64,000 bases of DNA from Promicromonospora sukumoe (GTDB taxonomy: Bacteria > Actinomycetota > Actinomycetes > Actinomycetales > Cellulomonadaceae), in NCBI RefSeq assembly GCF_014137995.1, contig NZ_JACGWV010000002.1, positions 682,001 to 746,000 on the forward strand. The letters run 5' to 3'. The notes under the pieces were generated by a model, which had not been told where the DNA came from, ran no database searches, and worked only from the letters and a program-made list of their open reading frames with translations. Shown in pieces: positions 1 through 8,376 of this stretch (position 1 is the first letter of the stretch; the number at the start of each line of letters is the position of its first letter). Position numbers and translations under genes: made by a program.

Positions 1-1644
1 GTGGGCCTCGACGGCGGGGTCGGTGTCGGCGGCGTTGTGGAACGCGCCGGTCACCTGCGCGGGCGCGGGGCGCGGGCGGCGGCGCGGGGCGACGTCGTCG
101 GGCGCGTAGTGCACGCCCAGCTCGACGGACGCGCGGAACGCGGCCTCCTGGCGGTCCATGGCGGAGCCACCGCTGGTCGAGCTTGTCGAGACCTGGGTTT
201 CGACAGGCTCAACCCGCGAAGGCGCGAACGCCGCGTGCAGGAAGTTCTGCTCCGTCGCGTTCTCCTCCAGGCGGCGCACCAGGTACGAGATGGCGACGTC
301 GAAGTCCTCGTCGCGCACGACCGGGGTGTAGAGCACCACGTGGCCGTGGTCCTTGGCGACCTCGTCGCGGACGGCGGCGGCCTCGGCGGGCGCCATGCCC
401 TGGAGCATCTCGATGTCGAGCGCCTCGGAGACGCCGCGCGCCCGGCCGAGCAGGATCGCGAGCGCCACGTGGAACAGGTTGTGCGACGCGGCGCCGATGC
501 GGACGGCGTGCGCGCGCTCGGGGCGCAGGGCGTGGTCGAGCATGCGCACGTAGTTGGCGTCGACGTCGGGCTTGGTGGCGTAGGGCGCCTGCGCCCAGTC
601 GTGCAGGGTGGCCTCGACGTGCTCCATCGCGAGGTTCGCGCCCTTGACGATGCGCACCTTGATCCGCGCCCCGCCGTTCGCGACGCGCTTGGCGGCGAAC
701 TCGGTGAGGCCGTCCAGTGCGCCCAGGGCGTCGGGCAGGTAGGCCTGGAGCACGATGCCGGCCTCCAGGTCGCGGAACTCGTCGCGGCCCAGGATGTCGG
801 TGAACACCGCGGTCGTCAGGGCGAGGTCGCGGTACTCCTCCATGTCGAGGTTGAGGAAGACGCCGTGGTCGCGCGCGGAGCGGTACAGCGGCAGGAGCTG
901 CTCGACGACGCGGTCGCGGGAGCCGTCGAGGTCCCAGGTGACGAGCTGTGCGGCGACGCTGGAGACCTTGACGGACACGTAGTCGACGTCGGGGCGCTCC
1001 ACGAGGGCGACGGTGCGGGCCAGGCGGGCGGCGGCCTCGTCCTTGCCGAGCACGGCCTCGCCCAGCAGGTTCACGTTGAGGGTGTAGCCCTCGGCGCGGG
1101 TGCGGGCGAGGTGCGCGGTGAGGCCGTTGCCGGCGTCGGCCACGAGGTGGCCCACGAGCTGGCGGAGGCGGGCGCGCGCGGCGGGCACCACGATGCCCGG
1201 CAGGACGGGGGCGGTCAGGGCGCCGGCGCGGAACAGCGCCCGGTCGCTCGCGCTGAGGAACGTGGCGCTGCCGGCCTTCTTGCCGAGCCGGGCCAGGGCC
1301 TTGGCGGCGATCTGGGTGTCCTGGGGGCGGGCGACGTCGTCCACGAAGCCGACGGCGAGCTCGAGGCCCGCGGGGTCGGAGACGAGCTGGCCGAGGGCGG
1401 CGGAGGCGCGGGCGACGGCCTTGTCGGTCTTCGACGCGGCCGGGCCGGCGGTGCCGGCGTCTGCTCCCGTGGCGGTGCCGATCCAGGTCCGGGCGAGGGC
1501 TACGGCGTCCTCGACGAGGGTGTCGGCGGCGGGCTTCGCGGGCGGCTCGGTCGGGGCCGGCGGCGTCGCGCTGTCCGGTGCGCCTGCGTCCCCGGTCGGG
1601 GCTTCGGCGGTGTCGGCGCTCCCGCGCCGGGCAGAGGTCTTCAT
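1..1644 (-). CDS. putA: Bifunctional proline dehydrogenase / P5C dehydrogenase PutA, N-terminal part (cut by window edge)
   Basis: Oxidises proline to pyrroline-5-carboxylate (FAD-dependent) and then, through a C-terminal aldehyde dehydrogenase outside the window, to glutamate. The visible 548 residues hold an Ala/Pro-rich start (1-40), a helical region, and the proline dehydrogenase barrel (about 150-460) with the motifs DYVSVKVSS, FLNLDMEEYRDLA, KVRIVKGANLAME and RIGAASHNLFHVALA. The frame runs off the left edge without a stop, so the gene is partial. The ATG at 1644 is the first start in frame. Residues about 477-490 (RVEPVETQVSTSSTS) are encoded by a dispersed inverted repeat (175-214) lying in the linker after the barrel. 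A PAS-AraC regulator is divergent upstream and probably controls it. Identification is firm; the extent of the second domain is inferred from family knowledge. Confidence 0.93.
   Translation of the reverse strand, partial: MKTSARRGSADTAEAPTGDAGAPDSATPPAPTEPPAKPAADTLVEDAVALARTWIGTATGADAGTAGPAASKTDKAVARASAALGQLVSDPAGLELAVGFVDDVARPQDTQIAAKALARLGKKAGSATFLSASDRALFRAGALTAPVLPGIVVPAARARLRQLVGHLVADAGNGLTAHLARTRAEGYTLNVNLLGEAVLGKDEAAARLARTVALVERPDVDYVSVKVSSVAAQLVTWDLDGSRDRVVEQLLPLYRSARDHGVFLNLDMEEYRDLALTTAVFTDILGRDEFRDLEAGIVLQAYLPDALGALDGLTEFAAKRVANGGARIKVRIVKGANLAMEHVEATLHDWAQAPYATKPDVDANYVRMLDHALRPERAHAVRIGAASHNLFHVALAILLGRARGVSEALDIEMLQGMAPAEAAAVRDEVAKDHGHVVLYTPVVRDEDFDVAISYLVRRLEENATEQNFLHAAFAPSRVEPVETQVSTSSTSGGSAMDRQEAAFRASVELGVHYAPDDVAPRRRPRPAPAQVTGAFHNAADTDPAVEAH
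175..214. repeat. Dispersed inverted repeat inside putA (GTCGAGCTTGTCGAGAC type)
   Basis: The arm GGTCGAGCTTGTCGAGACC (175-193) is followed by GGTTTCGACAGGCTCAACC (196-214). The arms are imperfect complements with four differences over 19 bp. It is read in frame by putA on the minus strand. A perfect version lies at 12019-12062. Confidence 0.8.
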
Positions 1645-1762
1645 GACACCAGGGTGCACCCCGTGCGGCTCGCGTGTATTGGCAGGATCACTCGCGAACG
1701 GCACCGGTTTCGGCCAAGAGCCTGCGCGGACGGGCGCCGCCGCCGCGTAGCATCGGGACCCG

Positions 1763-2533
1763 ATGAGCAACCCGCCGAACGGCGCCGCTCGGCCCGAGGC
1801 GCGGGCCCTGCTGGACGCCCTGCACCCCGCCATGGTCGCCCTCATGGACGAGCTGTCCGGCGTCATGTTCTGCGCCAAGGACGCCGACGGCCGGTACGTG
1901 CTCGTGAACCAGGTGTTCGTGGGGCGCACGCGGGAGCGGTCGCGGCGCGACGTGATCGGCAAGCGGGCCGTCGACCTGTTCGTCCCCGAGCTCGCCGAGC
2001 GCTACGAGAGCCAGGACGAGCTGGTCCGCACCACCGACAAGCCGCTGCGGGGCGAGCTGGAGCTGATCCGGCACGTGGGCGGCGCGCCGGGCTGGTTCCT
2101 CACCTCCAAGCTCCCCCTGCACGACGCCGACGGCAAGTACGTGGGGCTCGTGTCCGTGTCGCAGGACCTGCGCTCCGGCGACGCCGACGACGCGACCATC
2201 CAGGCCATGGCCCGGCTGCGCGGGCAGGTCGAGGACCTGCTGGAGCGCGGCGAGGTGCCGTCCGTGGCGGACCTCGCCGCGCTCGCCGGGTCGGCGCCCG
2301 CGTCCCTGGACCGGCGCGTGCGCCGCGTCTTCGGCCTCTCGCCGCGCCAGCTCGTGCTGCGGCTGCGCGTCGACCGGGCGGCACACCTGCTCACCTCCAG
2401 CAGCGTGCCCCTGGCCGACGTCGCGACCGCCGCGGGCTTCTACGACCAGCCGTCGTTCACGCGCACGTTCGCGCGGCTGACGGGCGAGACGCCGTCGTCG
2501 TTCCGGAGCCGGTCCAGGCGCGCCGGCTCCTGA
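1763..2533 (+). CDS. PAS domain / AraC-type transcriptional regulator
   Basis: Predicted cytoplasmic one-component regulator of 256 residues. The N-terminal half (about 25-135) reads as a PAS fold (GVMFCAKDADGRYVLVNQVF, then GLVSVSQDLR). The C-terminal 90 residues are an AraC-type double helix-turn-helix, clearest at RLRVDRAAHLLTSSSVPLAD and AGFYDQPSFTRTFARLTGET. It starts at ATG 1763, 118 bp from the divergent putA start. In such an arrangement the usual role is control of the adjacent proline catabolic gene, with the PAS domain sensing the effector. Target and ligand are inferred. No strong Shine-Dalgarno precedes the ATG. Confidence 0.85.
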   Translation: MSNPPNGAARPEARALLDALHPAMVALMDELSGVMFCAKDADGRYVLVNQVFVGRTRERSRRDVIGKRAVDLFVPELAERYESQDELVRTTDKPLRGELELIRHVGGAPGWFLTSKLPLHDADGKYVGLVSVSQDLRSGDADDATIQAMARLRGQVEDLLERGEVPSVADLAALAGSAPASLDRRVRRVFGLSPRQLVLRLRVDRAAHLLTSSSVPLADVATAAGFYDQPSFTRTFARLTGETPSSFRSRSRRAGS

Positions 2534-2543
2534 CGAGCGAGAC

Positions 2544-3335
2544 TCAGCGGGACAGCCGCCGGTAGGCGCGCGCCGTCAGCGGCAGGAACACCAGGGTCAG
2601 CACGGCCGGCCACAGCACCGCGAGCAGCACGGCGTGGTCGGCCAGCACTCCCCCGGTGATCCCGGTCGGGTTGCCGAACAGCTCACGGCAGGCGGCCGCC
2701 GTCGCGCTGATCGGGTTCCACTGCGCGAGGAACGACAGCCACCCGGGCATGGACTCGGGCGCGACCAGCACGTTCGACAGGAACCCGAGGGGCCACACCA
2801 GCACCTGGACCGCCGTCACGCCGCCCTCACCGCGGAACGTGAGCCCGAGGAACACCCCGAGCACCAGCACCGCGAACCGCAGCCAGAGCAGCAGCGCGAT
2901 GCCGAGCACGGTGGCGCCCACGCTGCCGGTCGCGCTCCACCCGACGAGCAGCCCGCCCACCACGAGCACGGTGAGCTCGGCCGCGGAGTTCATCAGGTCG
3001 GCGCCGGCCCGGCCGAGCGGCACGGCGGCGCCGCTGATCGGCAGCGAGCGGAAGCGGTCGGTGACGCCCTTCTTCGAGTCGTTCGCGATGGCGCTCATCG
3101 TGGCCTCGATGCCGAACATCATCGAGAGCGCGAAGATCCCGGGCATCAGGTAGGCGAGGTAGTCCCCGCCCCCGGGCAGGCTGATCGCGCCGCCCAGCAG
3201 GTAGCCGAAGACGAGCACGAGCATCACGGAGAACGCGATCCCGAAGACGGGTGTCCACGGCTCGCGCTGCCAGTGCTTGAGGTCGCGCAGGGTGATCACC
3301 CAGCTCTGGCGCAGGGTGGCGGCGACGGCGGTCAT
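2544..3335 (-). CDS. ABC-2 type exporter permease (DrrB-like)
   Basis: Membrane subunit (263 aa) of a drug-type ABC exporter. It has a cytoplasmic N-terminus (RDLKHWQREPWTPVFGIAF) followed by about six hydrophobic segments, including FSVMLVLVFGYLLGG and VLGIALLLWLRFAVLVLG, as in DrrB/NodJ-type ABC-2 permeases. Its start overlaps the stop of the ATPase gene by the four bases ATGA, so the two are translationally coupled. The exported compound cannot be read from the sequence. It is probably repressed by the divergent TetR protein at 4397. Confidence 0.88.
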   Translation of the reverse strand: MTAVAATLRQSWVITLRDLKHWQREPWTPVFGIAFSVMLVLVFGYLLGGAISLPGGGDYLAYLMPGIFALSMMFGIEATMSAIANDSKKGVTDRFRSLPISGAAVPLGRAGADLMNSAAELTVLVVGGLLVGWSATGSVGATVLGIALLLWLRFAVLVLGVFLGLTFRGEGGVTAVQVLVWPLGFLSNVLVAPESMPGWLSFLAQWNPISATAAACRELFGNPTGITGGVLADHAVLLAVLWPAVLTLVFLPLTARAYRRLSR

Positions 3336-4306
3336 CGCAGGGCTCCTTCGGTGGGGGCGGGTTCTGTCGGGGCGGTTGCGGCGTCCCGGGCCGTGAGGTG
3401 CAGGAACACCTCGTCGAGGGTGGGGCGGCGCAGCAGCAGGTCGTCGACCTCCAGCCCGGCGGCGTCGAGCGCCCGGACGACGGCGGTCAGCGCCGCGGCC
3501 CCGCCGTCCTGCCCGGCGTCGACGGTGACCTGCCGCAGCTCGGCGTCCGCGGTGCCGCCGAGCACGGCGGCCAGCCGGTCCAGGTCGGCGTGCGCGGGCG
3601 CCGTCACGAGCACCCGGTCACCGCCGAGGCGCCGCTTGAGCTGCTGGGGCGATCCCTCGGCGACCACGCGGCCGGCGTCCATCACGGTGATCCGGTCGGC
3701 GAGCTGGTCGGCCTCGTCGAGGTACTGGGTGGTGAGCAGCACGGTGGTCCCGGCGTCGACGACCTGCCGCACGGTCTGCCAGACCTCGTTGCGGGCGCGG
3801 GGGTCCAGCCCCGTCGTCGGCTCGTCGAGGAAGAGCAGCGCCGGACGGCGGATGAGCCCCGCCGCGATGTCGAGCCGCCGGCGCATGCCGCCGGAGTAGG
3901 TGGACACCTTGCGGTCGGCCGCGTCCAGCAGGCCGAAGGTGCCGAGCAGCTCGTCCGCCCGCTCGCGCGCGACGGACTTGGGCAGGCCGTACAGGCGGCC
4001 GAACATCACGAGGTTCTCGCGGCCGAACAGGATCTCGTCGAGCGCCGCGTGCTGGCCGACCAGCCCGACGGACGCGCGGACCGCGGCAGGTTCCTTGCGC
4101 ACGTCCCGGCCGGCGACGAGCACCTCGCCCTCGTCGCAGCGGGTGAGGGTGGCGAAGACGTTGACGGCGGTGCTCTTGCCGGCCCCGTTGGGGCCGAGCA
4201 GCGCGTGGACGGCGCCGGACCCGATCTCGAGGTCGAACCCGTCGAGGGCCCGGGTGTCGCCGTACCGCTTGCGCAGTCCGCGGGCGACCAGGGGTGGGAG
4301 GGACAT
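3332..4306 (-). CDS. ABC exporter ATP-binding protein (DrrA-like)
   Basis: ATPase (324 aa) that energises the exporter with the permease at 2544-3335. Walker A is GPNGAGKS (about residues 38-45), the signature is YSGGMRRRLDIA, and Walker B is LLFLDEPTTGLD, followed by the switch histidine position occupied by Q (TTQYLDEAD), which is common in DrrA proteins. The C-terminal 90 residues (RPTLDEVFLHLTARDA) fit the DUF4162 tail of the family. ATG 4306 is chosen because AAAGGAGA lies just upstream. The promoter region carries two GTAC-centred palindromes that look like operators for the divergent TetR repressor. Confidence 0.93.
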   Translation of the reverse strand: MSLPPLVARGLRKRYGDTRALDGFDLEIGSGAVHALLGPNGAGKSTAVNVFATLTRCDEGEVLVAGRDVRKEPAAVRASVGLVGQHAALDEILFGRENLVMFGRLYGLPKSVARERADELLGTFGLLDAADRKVSTYSGGMRRRLDIAAGLIRRPALLFLDEPTTGLDPRARNEVWQTVRQVVDAGTTVLLTTQYLDEADQLADRITVMDAGRVVAEGSPQQLKRRLGGDRVLVTAPAHADLDRLAAVLGGTADAELRQVTVDAGQDGGAAALTAVVRALDAAGLEVDDLLLRRPTLDEVFLHLTARDAATAPTEPAPTEGALR

Positions 4307-4318
4307 GGCGTCTCCTTT

Positions 4319-4379
4319 TCCGTACAGCGTACGACTAACGACTCGCCCAGCGTAGCACCCATTCCGTACGGCGTACGAA
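4319..4379. promoter_or_regulatory. Two palindromic candidate operators for the TetR regulator
   Basis: The divergent region holds TCCGTACAGCGTACGA (4319-4334) and TTCCGTACGGCGTACGAA (4362-4379), both built on CGTAC-N2-3-GTACG. They overlap the ABC exporter promoter side and the tetR start region, so one repressor could control both directions. The palindromes are read directly; binding is inferred. Confidence 0.7.
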
Positions 4380-4396
4380 AAAGTTACGGTGGGTCC

Positions 4397-5161
4397 ATGT
4401 CGGACCACCCGGACCCCGTTCTCCGCCTCCTGTGGCGCTACGACGACGGCGCGTCGTCCGCGCCCCGGCGCGGACGGAAGCAGCGGCTGAGCGTGGACGA
4501 CGTCGTCGACGCCGCGATCCGGATCGCCGACCGGGACGGCCTGCCCGGCCTGTCGATGCGCCTGCTCGCCACGGAGCTCGGGCTCGGCGCGATGAGCCTG
4601 TACACCTACGTGCCCGGCCGGGAGGAGCTCGTCGCGCTGATGCTCGACCGCGTGCTCGGCCGCCGGAAGCCGCCCGCGCTGCCCGACGACCTGCGCGAGC
4701 GGCTGGCCCTGGTCGCCCGGGTCCACTACGAGGACTGCCGGCAGCACCCCTGGATGCTGGAGGTCTCGGGGCTGCGGGCCTGGGTGGGGCCGGGCGCGTC
4801 CGACCGCTACGAGTGGCAGCTCTCCGCGATCGAGGGGGCCGGCCTGGACGACATCGAGATGGACCAGACCGTCGCCCTCCTCGTGGGCTTCGCCGGCAGC
4901 GTGGCGCAGGCGCAGGAGCGCATCCGCGCCGAGGAGCGTTCGTCGGGCATGACCCAGGCCGACTGGTGGGCGGCGAACGCCGACGAGCTCGGCGTGGTGA
5001 TGGCCGGGCGCGAGTACCCCCTGGCCGGACGCGTCGGCGCCGCCGCGGGCGAGGCCTACCAGGCCGCGACCGACCCCGCCCGGGAGCTGGAGTTTGGGCT
5101 GGCCCGCATCCTCGACGGCCTGCTCGCCCACATCGAGCACGAGCGGGGCGCCGCCGGCTGA
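4397..5161 (+). CDS. TetR family transcriptional repressor
   Basis: 254-residue regulator. An N-terminal TetR helix-turn-helix (about 32-80; VDDVVDAAIRIADRDGLPGL, then LGLGAMSLYTYVPGREELVA) precedes a larger ligand-binding domain of the TetR_C family. It is divergent from the ABC exporter operon, with two palindromes between them, the classic layout for a drug-responsive repressor of an efflux pump. ATG 4397 leaves 90 bp to the exporter start. The inducer is unknown. Confidence 0.9.
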   Translation: MSDHPDPVLRLLWRYDDGASSAPRRGRKQRLSVDDVVDAAIRIADRDGLPGLSMRLLATELGLGAMSLYTYVPGREELVALMLDRVLGRRKPPALPDDLRERLALVARVHYEDCRQHPWMLEVSGLRAWVGPGASDRYEWQLSAIEGAGLDDIEMDQTVALLVGFAGSVAQAQERIRAEERSSGMTQADWWAANADELGVVMAGREYPLAGRVGAAAGEAYQAATDPARELEFGLARILDGLLAHIEHERGAAG

Positions 5162-5436
5162 ACGACGGGGCAGCGCGCAGTCATCCGACCGGCGTACCCT
5201 GTGACGCGTCCAAGGCCGCCCTCGCGGGCGCCCTTCTCCCCTGCGCTTGGCGAGTCACGGAACGCTGATTCCCAAGCAATGGCACCGACACCGGAAAATC
5301 ATCGGCTAACACCCCGCAGCCGAGCACATTCGCCCATCGAAGCGATACGGTGAGACCGAGGCGCAAACCCCGCGCCGCGCAACCCGCGCCCCCGCCCCCA
5401 CGAAGCGGGAGGCGCCGTTCTCCACGGAGGACCCAC

Positions 5437-6744
5437 GTGACGACGACAACGACGTCCACCACCACACCACCGCCCACCTTCGCCCCGGCGGACACGCCCG
5501 CGGAGGGCTCCGCGCTGGCGACCGCGCACGCACAGCTCGCGACGGCCGCGGAGATCCTCGGCTACGACGAGGGCCTGCACCGCATGCTCGCGACGCCGCG
5601 CCGCGAGATCCACGTCGCGGTGCCGCTGCGCCGGGACACGGGCGAGACCGTCCTGTTCCACGGGTTCCGCGTGCAGCACAACGTGAGCCTCGGGCCGGGC
5701 AAGGGCGGACTGCGCTACCACCCCTCCGTCGACGTCGACGAGGTGCGGGCGCTGGCGATGTGGATGACCTGGAAGTGTGCGGTGGTCAACCTGCCCTACG
5801 GCGGCGCCAAGGGCGGCGTCGCCATCGACCCCCGCGGGTACTCCCAGGCAGAGCTCGAGCGCGTGACCCGGCGGTACACGTCGGAGATCATGCCGATGAT
5901 CGGCCCGGACACCGACATCATGGCCCCGGACATGGGCACCGACGCCCAGACGATGGCGTGGGTCATGGACACCTACTCGGTCAACCGCGGGTACACGATC
6001 CCCGCCGTCGTGACCGGCAAGCCGCTCGCGGTCGGCGGTTCGCTGGGCCGCGGCACCGCGACGTCGGCCGGCATCGTGCACGTCACGGGCGCCGCTCTCG
6101 CCGAGGCGGGCGTCGACCTGAGCGACGTGTCCGTCGCCATCCAGGGCTTCGGCAAGGTGGGCTCGCACGCCGCGGAGATCTTCGCGACCCGCGGCTCGCG
6201 CGTCGTCGCCGTGAGCGACCAGTACGGCGGCATCCGGAACGACGCCGGCCTCGACGTGCCGCTGCTCATGGACCACGTGCGGCGCACGGGCTCGGTCGTC
6301 GGGTTCGACGCCGCCGACGCGGTCACCAACACCGAGCTGCTCGCGCTCCCCGTCGACGTGCTGGTCCCGGCCGCGATCGAGGGCGTGCTGGACGACATGA
6401 CCGCCGGGTCGGTCAAGGCCCGTTGGGTGGTCGAGGGCGCCAACGGCCCGACGACGGCGGCCGGCGACGCGATCCTCGCGAAGAACGGCATCACCGTGGT
6501 CCCCGACGTCCTCGCGAACGCGGGCGGCGTCGTCGTCTCGTACTTCGAGTGGGTCCAGGCCAACCAGACCTACTGGTGGACCGAGCAGGAGATCGCCGAC
6601 AAGCTCGAGTACCGCATGACCACGGCGTACGCCGAGGTGTCGGCGCTGGCCCGGCGCGAGGCGCTGTCCCTGCGCGACGCCGCCCTGGTCATCGGGGTCA
6701 AGCGGGTCGCGGAGGCGCACCAGATCCGGGGCCTGTACCCCTGA
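5437..6744 (+). CDS. Glu/Leu/Phe/Val dehydrogenase, probably NAD(P)-glutamate dehydrogenase
   Basis: Interconverts glutamate and 2-oxoglutarate plus ammonia. The protein has 435 residues. After a Thr/Pro-rich leader (2-25) come the substrate lysines in PGKGGLRYHP (K89), TWKCAVVNLPYGGAKGG (K113 and K125) and the Rossmann region VAIQGFGKVGSHAAE (about 235-250). Length and motifs fit the GdhA/GudB hexameric group. The GTG at 5437 is chosen because GGAGG lies six bases upstream; a longer frame to the left lacks a ribosome site. It stands alone and ends before a 20-bp-arm palindrome. Substrate specificity for glutamate over branched-chain amino acids is inferred. Confidence 0.9.
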   Translation: MTTTTTSTTTPPPTFAPADTPAEGSALATAHAQLATAAEILGYDEGLHRMLATPRREIHVAVPLRRDTGETVLFHGFRVQHNVSLGPGKGGLRYHPSVDVDEVRALAMWMTWKCAVVNLPYGGAKGGVAIDPRGYSQAELERVTRRYTSEIMPMIGPDTDIMAPDMGTDAQTMAWVMDTYSVNRGYTIPAVVTGKPLAVGGSLGRGTATSAGIVHVTGAALAEAGVDLSDVSVAIQGFGKVGSHAAEIFATRGSRVVAVSDQYGGIRNDAGLDVPLLMDHVRRTGSVVGFDAADAVTNTELLALPVDVLVPAAIEGVLDDMTAGSVKARWVVEGANGPTTAAGDAILAKNGITVVPDVLANAGGVVVSYFEWVQANQTYWWTEQEIADKLEYRMTTAYAEVSALARREALSLRDAALVIGVKRVAEAHQIRGLYP

Positions 6745-6765
6745 CGGTCACGCTCTGCCCGATCC

Positions 6766-6813
6766 ACGTGTCAGACCCCCAGGTCCCTCGGGTGACCTGG
6801 GGGTCTGACACGT
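6766..6813. terminator. Family A palindrome, bidirectional terminator candidate
   Basis: Perfect 20-bp arms (6766-6785 and 6794-6813) around an 8-base loop, lying between convergent gdh and a membrane protein gene. Shares TGTCAGAC...GGTC with the other family A copies but has CCCCCA in place of GTACA. No T-run follows. Confidence 0.75.
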
Positions 6814-6845
6814 TCGCCCACGCTGTGCCTCAGGGACGGGGTGTG

Positions 6846-7247
6846 TCAGCGCGCGGGCGCGGGAGCCACGGCCCGACGCCGGAGCGCCAGCACGGCCCCG
6901 GCCCCCGCGGCGAGCACGGCCGGGATCGTGACGGGCGCCCACTCGACCAGGGCGTACGCCGTGTCCCAGTACAGACAGCCGACGACCAGGCCGGCGACCG
7001 GACCGGCCGCACCGAGGACCGCGGCCGGGAGGCGCGAGAGGCCGCGGTAGAGCAAGGCCCTCGTCCCGGCCAGCGCGATCCCGCCAAGACCCAGGACGGC
7101 CAGGAGCGCCATCACCGGGTAGATCGCCGGCTCGACCTGCAAGACGCCGCCGATCCACAGCCCGACCAGCCAGAACACCGGGACGAGGACGGCGACCGCC
7201 GCCGCGCTCCACACCAGGAAGAGCCCCGCTTCCCAACGCTGCCTCAT
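6846..7247 (-). CDS. Small four-helix membrane protein, function unknown
   Basis: 133 residues with four hydrophobic segments (about 7-30, 40-62, 72-92 and 103-122; for example LFLVWSAAAVAVLVPVFWLV) and a short basic C-terminus (RRRAVAPAPAR). ATG 7247 has GAGGGGAG upstream. It stands alone, convergent with gdh and divergent from the methyltransferase. I do not recognise a family. Confidence 0.75.
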   Translation of the reverse strand: MRQRWEAGLFLVWSAAAVAVLVPVFWLVGLWIGGVLQVEPAIYPVMALLAVLGLGGIALAGTRALLYRGLSRLPAAVLGAAGPVAGLVVGCLYWDTAYALVEWAPVTIPAVLAAGAGAVLALRRRAVAPAPAR

Positions 7248-7346
7248 CGCGCTCCCCTCGCCGCTCTGCCCCGCGCAAGACGTCGGGTGGTCCACCCACG
7301 CTAACCAGGACGCGGGCCAGGGGCACCCAAAGTCAGGTGACCGGCG

Positions 7347-8285
7347 GTGACGGCGCACTACGCTCGCCCGGTGGACGAACACGCGGTGGAGCGGGAACAG
7401 GAGACGGACCGGCTCGTCGCGCGGCTGCGCGCCGCGGGCTGCGTGTTCGCCGAGGACGAGGCGCGGATTCTGGTCGAGGCCGCTTCGGCGGGCGGCGTGC
7501 TCGACGACGCCCGGCTGGAGTCCCTCGTGGCGGCGCGGGTCGACGGGCTGCCGCTGGAGCACCTCGTGGGCTGGGCCGAGCTCGACGGCCGCCGCTGGAT
7601 CGTGGCGCCCGGCGTCTTCGTGCCGCGGCAGCGGTCCGAGCTGCTGGTCCGGGAGGCCACCGCGCGGGCCTCGACGCTCGCCGTCGTCGGCCGTCCCGTG
7701 CTCCTCGTCGACCTGTGCTGCGGCTGCGGGGCGCTGGGTGGTGCGGTCGCGGCGAGGCTCCTGGCGGCGGGGACCGACGTCGAGGTGCACGCCGCCGACG
7801 TCGACCCCGTGGCCGTGGTCTGCGCGCACGAGAACCTGGAGGCGCTGGCGACGGTGTCGTTCGCCGCACGCGCGGCGGGGACGGCGCTGCCGCACGCCGA
7901 AGCGCCCGGGCGGCTGAGCGCGTACACCTACGCCGGCGACCTCGCCGCTCCCCTGCCCGGCGACGTGCGGGGCCGCGTCGACGTCCTCGTCGCGAACGCG
8001 CCCTACGTGCCCACCGACGCGATCGGGATGATGCCGCCCGAGGCCCGCGAGCACGAGCCGCACGCCGCGCTCGACGGCGGGGACGACGGCCTGGCGATCC
8101 TGCGCCGCGTGATCGCCCTGGCCCCGGCGCTGCTGCGCCCGGGCGGCCACCTGCTCGTCGAGACGGGCGAGGCCCAGGTGAGTGCCGCCGTCGGGCACCT
8201 GGAGGCGGCCGGGCTGGTCCCCACGGTCCTCACGGACGACGACCTGGGCGCCACAGCCCTGGTAGGTACCGCACCCCGGACATGA
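7347..8285 (+). CDS. PrmC/HemK-like protein N5-glutamine methyltransferase paralogue
   Basis: 312-residue SAM-dependent methyltransferase. The N-terminal helical domain contains DGLPLEHLVGWAELDGRRW and a degenerate substrate loop VPRQRSELLV (PrmC has PRPETE). The SAM site is LVDLCCGCGALGGAVAA and the catalytic motif reads NAPYVP, where PrmC has NPPY. C-terminal LLRPGGHLLVETGEAQ fits the fold. The degenerate motifs suggest a paralogue with another substrate rather than the housekeeping release-factor enzyme. GTG 7347 has AGGTG about eight bases upstream; GTG 7371 is a shorter alternative. Confidence 0.82.
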   Translation: MTAHYARPVDEHAVEREQETDRLVARLRAAGCVFAEDEARILVEAASAGGVLDDARLESLVAARVDGLPLEHLVGWAELDGRRWIVAPGVFVPRQRSELLVREATARASTLAVVGRPVLLVDLCCGCGALGGAVAARLLAAGTDVEVHAADVDPVAVVCAHENLEALATVSFAARAAGTALPHAEAPGRLSAYTYAGDLAAPLPGDVRGRVDVLVANAPYVPTDAIGMMPPEAREHEPHAALDGGDDGLAILRRVIALAPALLRPGGHLLVETGEAQVSAAVGHLEAAGLVPTVLTDDDLGATALVGTAPRT

Positions 8286-8287
8286 GG

Positions 8288-8345
8288 TCGGTCGGTTGCG
8301 TTGAGACCGGTCCAGTGATGGACCGGTCTCAAAGCAACCGACCGA
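8288..8345. terminator. Long hairpin between convergent genes
   Basis: 26-bp arms with one mismatch (8288-8313 and 8320-8345) around the loop AGTGAT, starting two bases after the methyltransferase stop and ending before hemQ, which converges on it. Not related in sequence to families A or B. Probably a bidirectional terminator. Confidence 0.72.
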
Positions 8346-8376
8346 AGTCAATGCCCGGCCACCCAGCCGGGCGGCG

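Noticed and set aside
1..2565. Long plus-strand open frame of about 850 codons over putA and the AraC gene
   Set aside because: It is Gly/Arg/Val-rich without domains and runs opposite to a clear proline dehydrogenase; high GC content removes stop codons from antisense frames.
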